A stretch of 64,000 nt of DNA from Cyathus striatus (taxonomy: Eukaryota; Basidiomycota; Agaricomycetes; Agaricales; Nidulariaceae): NCBI GenBank assembly GCA_025738555.1, contig JAOVFP010000004.1:1302001-1366000 (forward strand), in the 5' to 3' direction. Below are positions 60,001 to 64,000 of this stretch, piece by piece. The notes under the pieces were generated by a model that worked only from the letters and a program-made list of their open reading frames with translations, did no database searches and was not told the DNA's origin. A program made the position numbers and the translations under genes. The first letter of the stretch is position 1. Every line of letters starts with the position of its first letter.

Positions 60001-60243
60001 CTAGAAATTCAGATAATGGAGATGAGAACCAGAATTCTAGGTGAAGAGCATCCTCATACCCTTTCAAGCATGGCAAATCTAGCAGCCACATACTGGAATC
60101 AAGGAAAATTGAACAATGCAGAGCAGCTGGAAATTCAGGTACTGGAAATAAGCACCAGAATTCTAGGTCTGGAGCATCCTGATACCATTACAAGCATGGC
60201 AAACCTGGCATCTAAGAGGTTAGAGATGTTTACAACGGGGTGA
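57049..60243 (+). CDS. NB-ARC/TPR NLR-type protein, interrupted by insertion
   Basis: Exons 57049-57129, 57184-57422 and 57474-60243 join in frame (1029 residues to the premature stop). Introns are 54 and 51 nt. Order: short leader (MTSGPLANSRDFIVYKPNMN), P-loop GIGGIGKT (about 87-94), Walker B LVIFDNAD (about 160), ILITSRN, LPLAID, MHP motif (about 411). From about 552 there are 11 complete 42-residue TPR units of the kinesin-light-chain type (NLASTYRNQGKW.DAEQLEI, LG.EHPDTLSSMA). Unit 12 is cut at 60214 by the R2 insertion, which adds about nine foreign residues and a stop. The remaining units lie at 61301-61536. The ATG at 57049 is preferred over 56974 because MTSGP..NSRDF fits the family leader. 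The exons past 57184 are almost free of CpG. By family it is a nucleotide-switched sensor; ligand unknown. Confidence 0.8.
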
Positions 60244-61300
60244 TAGTAGCTAGCTTATGTAATAATAACTACTTACTCCTAAAACAACGTAACGGGGTGG
60301 TGAGTTTGGAGGGAATTTCACAGAAGATCGGTATTAAGGATGCTTCTGGGCAAAAGGGGGTGGAAGGGGGATGTATAGGAAGGTTAAGGAATAACTAAGT
60401 AGTGATTAGATAACGTCTCTGGCTATGTACGAGGCAAACGCACAATTCTCTATAAGTTTGTGGTTTCTTCTTACTAGACTCAAATCAAACTATTAATCAA
60501 TGATCTCGGAAAATACGCTTTATTTCACTACACTACGTCAAAGTACTTTATAATGGAAGCTGCGTGGGGGATAGCTTGCTGTACATGGCAAAACTCGTCT
60601 ACTATATATACTGCTGGAAATATGGTGGCTGAAGGTACTGTATAGCTACTGGATAGTTACATTCAGGGTACTAGGCATGGTAAACTACGTCACTGACAAG
60701 GGAAAGCCATGCACTCATGGAGTGTGCTGGACAGGGGGTCGTGTGTCTGTCATAGGGAGTTGCGCGACGGGGAATATGGCGCCACGTGCGTTCCTTCAGT
60801 CATGGCGGGATTGGCTATACGCGGATGTGCCAAGAATAGCTCAGGTGTTGATCAGGGTTCAGGGTTCATCACTTAATCTAGCCATGTTATCGCTTCACCG
60901 GTTACTCTGAGAGAAGTTGATCAGTTGACTCGGGGCTTCGGGACTCGCCGAGGCACCTAGTGAGGCGCTTCGTCATCGCTTGCTTCGCTTGGATACTGAT
61001 CGCATTTTGTATCACATGACCTTCGCGCATTGCTAGATGTGTTCTGGCTGTTATCCATTTAGTCGCTGAGTTTTAGCATCGTTATTATCTCTCCACTTCT
61101 GTATTCAGTACTACCTTAGGCTTTATATATTAATAATACCCTTGGTGAGTGTACTTTGTAGTACTATAACTGGCAGCTTGGGTCTCGACTCCAATCCTAT
61201 TATCTAACCCATGTTTGTTACCGTTTGGTGAGTACTTGTATACATAATAGAAAAGCTAAAATCGATTGCTATAGGTAGTGTACGCCTGTCAGGCATCTCA
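60215..61300 (+). mobile_element. R2 element inserted in the TPR gene, young copy
   Basis: The insertion is flanked by CATCTA (60209-60214 and 61301-61306); removing it with one repeat restores the TPR frame. It begins AGAGGTTAGAGATGTTTAC and ends CAGGCATCTCA. An older, internally deleted copy lies in the opposite orientation at 31982-32597. It is CpG-rich inside a CpG-depleted gene. No transposase; the 77-codon frame at 60677-60910 is unrecognised. A box-B-like 'ggagtcgagaccc' exists on the minus strand, so a SINE-related origin is possible. Confidence 0.8.
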
Positions 61301-61536
61301 CATCTACATACAGAAAGCAAGAAAAATGGAAAGATTCAGAGCAGCTGGAGATTAAGGTGCTGGAAATGAGCACTAGAATTCTAGGTCAAGATCATTCTGA
61401 TACCATTTCAAGCATGGAAAATCTGGCAGCCACATACAGGAATCAAGGAAAATGGAAAGATGCAGAGCAACTAGCTCTGCAGAGAAGGACAAGAATGCTA
61501 GGGCAAGAGCATCCTGATAACTTTGCTAGAATATAA
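61301..61536 (+). pseudogene. Detached 3' end of the NB-ARC/TPR gene
   Basis: Continues TPR unit 12 (TYRKQEKWKDSEQLEI) and unit 13, then ends with a variant (RRTRMLGQEHPDNFARI) and a TAA. The frame is intact and in phase with the part before the R2 insertion. The original protein had 13 TPR units and about 1098 residues. Confidence 0.75.
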
Positions 61537-61803
61537 TGGAAATTAGGAAAATAAATAGATTCATAGCCTGATTGATTTAATAACTTAGGAGGGAATATGT
61601 ATTATAATTTCTCTTTTCCTTTTTCTGTTTACAATTACTCTATTTTGATTTGTTTGGTACAGCCATTGATACCAAACACCTTTACATTTATATAGTTTTA
61701 TTTATACTTACGACTTGAAATGACTTATTCTAAGTCATCTTTTATTTAAACTTACTTTCTCATACTTCTGATTCATAATGACTAACTTCAAATCATTGTA
61801 CTA

Positions 61804-62073
61804 CTAGATAATTTTGACCAAGTGTTTGGACCCTTTTAGGTGTGATGGTCCAAACCTCTGTTTGCAGCCCTATAGAATGTGTGACACCTGAAGTGAACTG
61901 TTCTGTTTTAAATATTACTACTCATTTTATTTTATTTTTAACAATTTTTCACAATTTTTTGTTTTCCTCGTACCTGTGTTCATGAGTCTTTGTGATGCAT
62001 GACCAACAGCTCAAACTATTCTGTTCATGGCCCTGTGTGATACATGATTGAACAGTTGGTCAAAATTATCCAG
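61804..62073. mobile_element. TA-flanked MITE, CpG-decayed copy
   Basis: Same termini as 52284-52664 with TA on both sides (61802-61803, 62074-62075), about 110 bp shorter through an internal deletion. CpGs of the other copy are replaced by TpG or CpA. Confidence 0.8.
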
Positions 62074-62079
62074 TATATC

Positions 62080-63100
62080 TACTTTATTTTCACACTTATT
62101 CTACTGCACCTTACTAATGCACAGCATCTGCTTACTCATTTTTACTTATAAAACTTATGCCTTAGTTTATTAATAGTATGAACCAGTTTGTATTTAAACA
62201 GTAGGAAGTTGGGCACTAAAGCCTAAGCTTCAGTGTAAAGAAATACTACTGCATTCTTACTTAACTTACACTTAAGTTCATTCAATTTAAGTCCTTTAGT
62301 TTTGTAAAGAAATGTTATATCTGTGTCTGGTTACATCATGCCAACTTCCTGAAAGCATTCATGTGACTTTCAAACATACCCAGTCTATTCCTGGACCCAA
62401 TCCATTATGGGTTTATACTTCCTGGCATTTCCACTCAGGTTTATGCCCAGGTCCCATCAGATTTTCCTTCAGGTATTTTGAATATGTAGTTTCTCCTATG
62501 ACTGCCTTACATTGTCATTGTAGCATTACTCCTCTCTTCCATTCTTACCTATCTGTTTCATTATGGTCAATGTAGTTTAGCCTATGCCACCATCTTATCT
62601 CTTCATTCTCAATGTGTCATTTGTGCCCCTAATCCACTTTGCCCAGACTTTATCTTTTACCTATCTCTTTCACTTGTACTTAGCCTCTCACTTCTGCATC
62701 TGTATGTACAGGTTTCTAGTTAGTATATAAAGTCTCCTACATGTAGTAGCAGTCTTTAGTATTCATATCAAACCTGTCCCATTACTTCCTACTCTTAAGT
62801 CTGATACCTGCTCCAGGTTTACTTTGGGTTTCTCTCCTGCTGCCTAGTGTAGTGGCAAAGCCTCTTCCTTGTGCTCATGAATGTTCCATTCTACTGGGAC
62901 ACTATTCATTGTGAAATACAAACCATCCTGGAAAGTACCCAGGCAGTGCAGCACATATGCTGAAGCCATAGTTTATTCCCACACTCCCACTCTACATTTC
63001 CAAACCCATACTCACTTCAGGTTTTCATTACAGTTCTCTAGTGCCTTCTTTCACATTTGTTCCCACAGGAAGTAATTGGTATGTAACAGTAAGTTAGATC
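62080..63100 (+). mobile_element. LTR-like relic
   Basis: Pyrimidine-rich sequence with 'agtatataaagtctcctaca' (TATA-like, about 62730), 'tctttagtattcatatcaaa' and the end block 'gcagcacatatgctgaagcc' shared with 21100. It resembles a decayed LTR followed by internal sequence. Exact ends were not found. Confidence 0.35.
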
Positions 63101-64000
63101 AGAAATGCTCAGTATGAATAAAACAAAAGGACTGTTGGCTTCAGTATGTGCTGTGCCCCTTGCAGTTCTCATGGTCCAAATATTTCTTGAAGATGAAGTT
63201 GTCAGGCTGAAAAACAGGTGTGCTCAGAGTCATAATGGAGGGAGGACAGAAGGGAGAACAGAGGAGACAGAGTGAGACCAGTAAAGGTCAATGGAGTGAG
63301 CAAGACTTTAAAGGCAAGAAAGATAATCTTAGTCAGTGTCCAAACTGTGTGTCTAAGTACAAGATGTGTTACTTAAATACTAGAGGAGTTTCTGAGGATT
63401 GGTAAGCATTTGAACATGATGACACCTTTCACATGAATTTTGTGACCAAGTGTTATGAGTTGTATCTTCCAAGAAAAAGCTTGAGTACATTTACTTAGGT
63501 GTTATCAAAGAAATTTGTGGTTAATCATCCCAAAGTATTTCTCACAAATGATTGGGTGGACATAACCCACCTTCAGGAATTCATCAGACAGCAGGGTGAT
63601 GACACAACTTTCACATCAAACATACCTGCAACAGCTGTCTTATGTAACCTCATGCATAAAGCAGGAGTCCATTGATTTGACATGTTGAATCAAGGTTGAG
63701 GATAACAACATCATAGACCTCTGTGGTTCCCCTTCCAGTTCAGCTGACATTTGAACATGTATCATTCAGGAGAATGGCTGTGAAGTTGTTGAAATTGTAG
63801 GCAATGTAATTGGCCTGGTCACAAAATGATCAAATATGGAGCAATCATCATCATCAATACAATAGCAGACTTACCAACTATTCAAAACAACAAGACTTTG
63901 TAATAGCAAGAGGAAAGCCAATGAGTAAGTAAAGCAGAAGTTCAAAGTTGACCCAAATGAAGATGCTGAAGCAAAGTAGTGTTGCCGCTAGAGCAGCTCT
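63101..64000. other. Unassigned CpG-poor relic, runs off the window
   Basis: A 61-codon frame (63220-63405) is K/Q/E-rich with a 'CPNCVSKYKMC' segment and continues in other frames with stops, suggesting a decayed retroelement or gene. Not enough to name it. Confidence 0.3.

Overview
The window looks like nuclear DNA of a filamentous basidiomycete, most likely an Agaricomycete. The support is direct: introns of about 47 to 62 nt with GT..AG ends, NACHT and NB-ARC/TPR STAND (NLR-type) genes of the kind these fungi carry in large families, F-box gene relics, a pogo-type transposase relic, and very dense nested transposons. No rRNA, tRNA, CRISPR array, bacterial operon or virus was seen. A species cannot be named from the sequence.

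The readable genes are NLR-like. Three are paralogous NACHT genes on the plus strand (G1 7175-10459, G2 41931-44607, G3 47086-49699). They share a TATA-type core promoter, a short N-terminal exon beginning MHSF or MRSF, a NACHT ATPase exon of about 1.3 kb, and a C-terminal helical module I do not recognise. In G1 the last exon has expanded into an acidic repeat tail, and that tail exon plus its 3' flank is duplicated again downstream (10906-11800). G2 and G3 are a tandem duplication that includes the F-box and R1 relics upstream of each. Two more genes are NB-ARC/TPR proteins. The one at 57049-60243 carries P-loop, Walker B, LPLA and MHP motifs and 11 full 42-residue TPR units, but a 1086-bp element (60215-61300) splits it from its last units (61301-61536). 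The one at 28070-30131 has lost its P-loop exon at the edge of a transposon. An unrecognised spliced minus-strand gene lies at 51139-51853.

Layout: 0-5.7 kb, CpG-normal degenerate repeats (R1); 5.7-11.8 kb, NACHT gene G1 and its duplicated tail; 12.3-26.5 kb, CpG-depleted transposon graveyard with a pogo relic, a 2.1-kb palindrome, F-box relic, LTR and SINE relics, minisatellites and a foldback; 26.5-30.3 kb, truncated NB-ARC/TPR gene; 30.5-36.4 kb, three delimited non-coding elements; 36.5-41.5 kb, CpG-normal LTR-like segment, F-box and R1 relics; 41.5-50.4 kb, tandem NACHT genes G2 and G3; 50.8-56.8 kb, CpG-normal region with an unknown gene and a MITE; 57-61.5 kb, NB-ARC/TPR gene broken by insertion; 61.6-64 kb, MITE, LTR-like and unknown relics.

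Two themes tie the window together. First, matched repeat copies in different blocks show CpG to TpG/CpA decay in one copy and intact CpG in the other, as expected if blocks were cytosine-methylated. This lets insertions be ordered in time. Second, the NLR genes are being built and broken by local duplication: tail repeats grow, introns lose splice sites, one copy loses its Walker B aspartate, and a 3' flank is shared between NACHT and NB-ARC genes.
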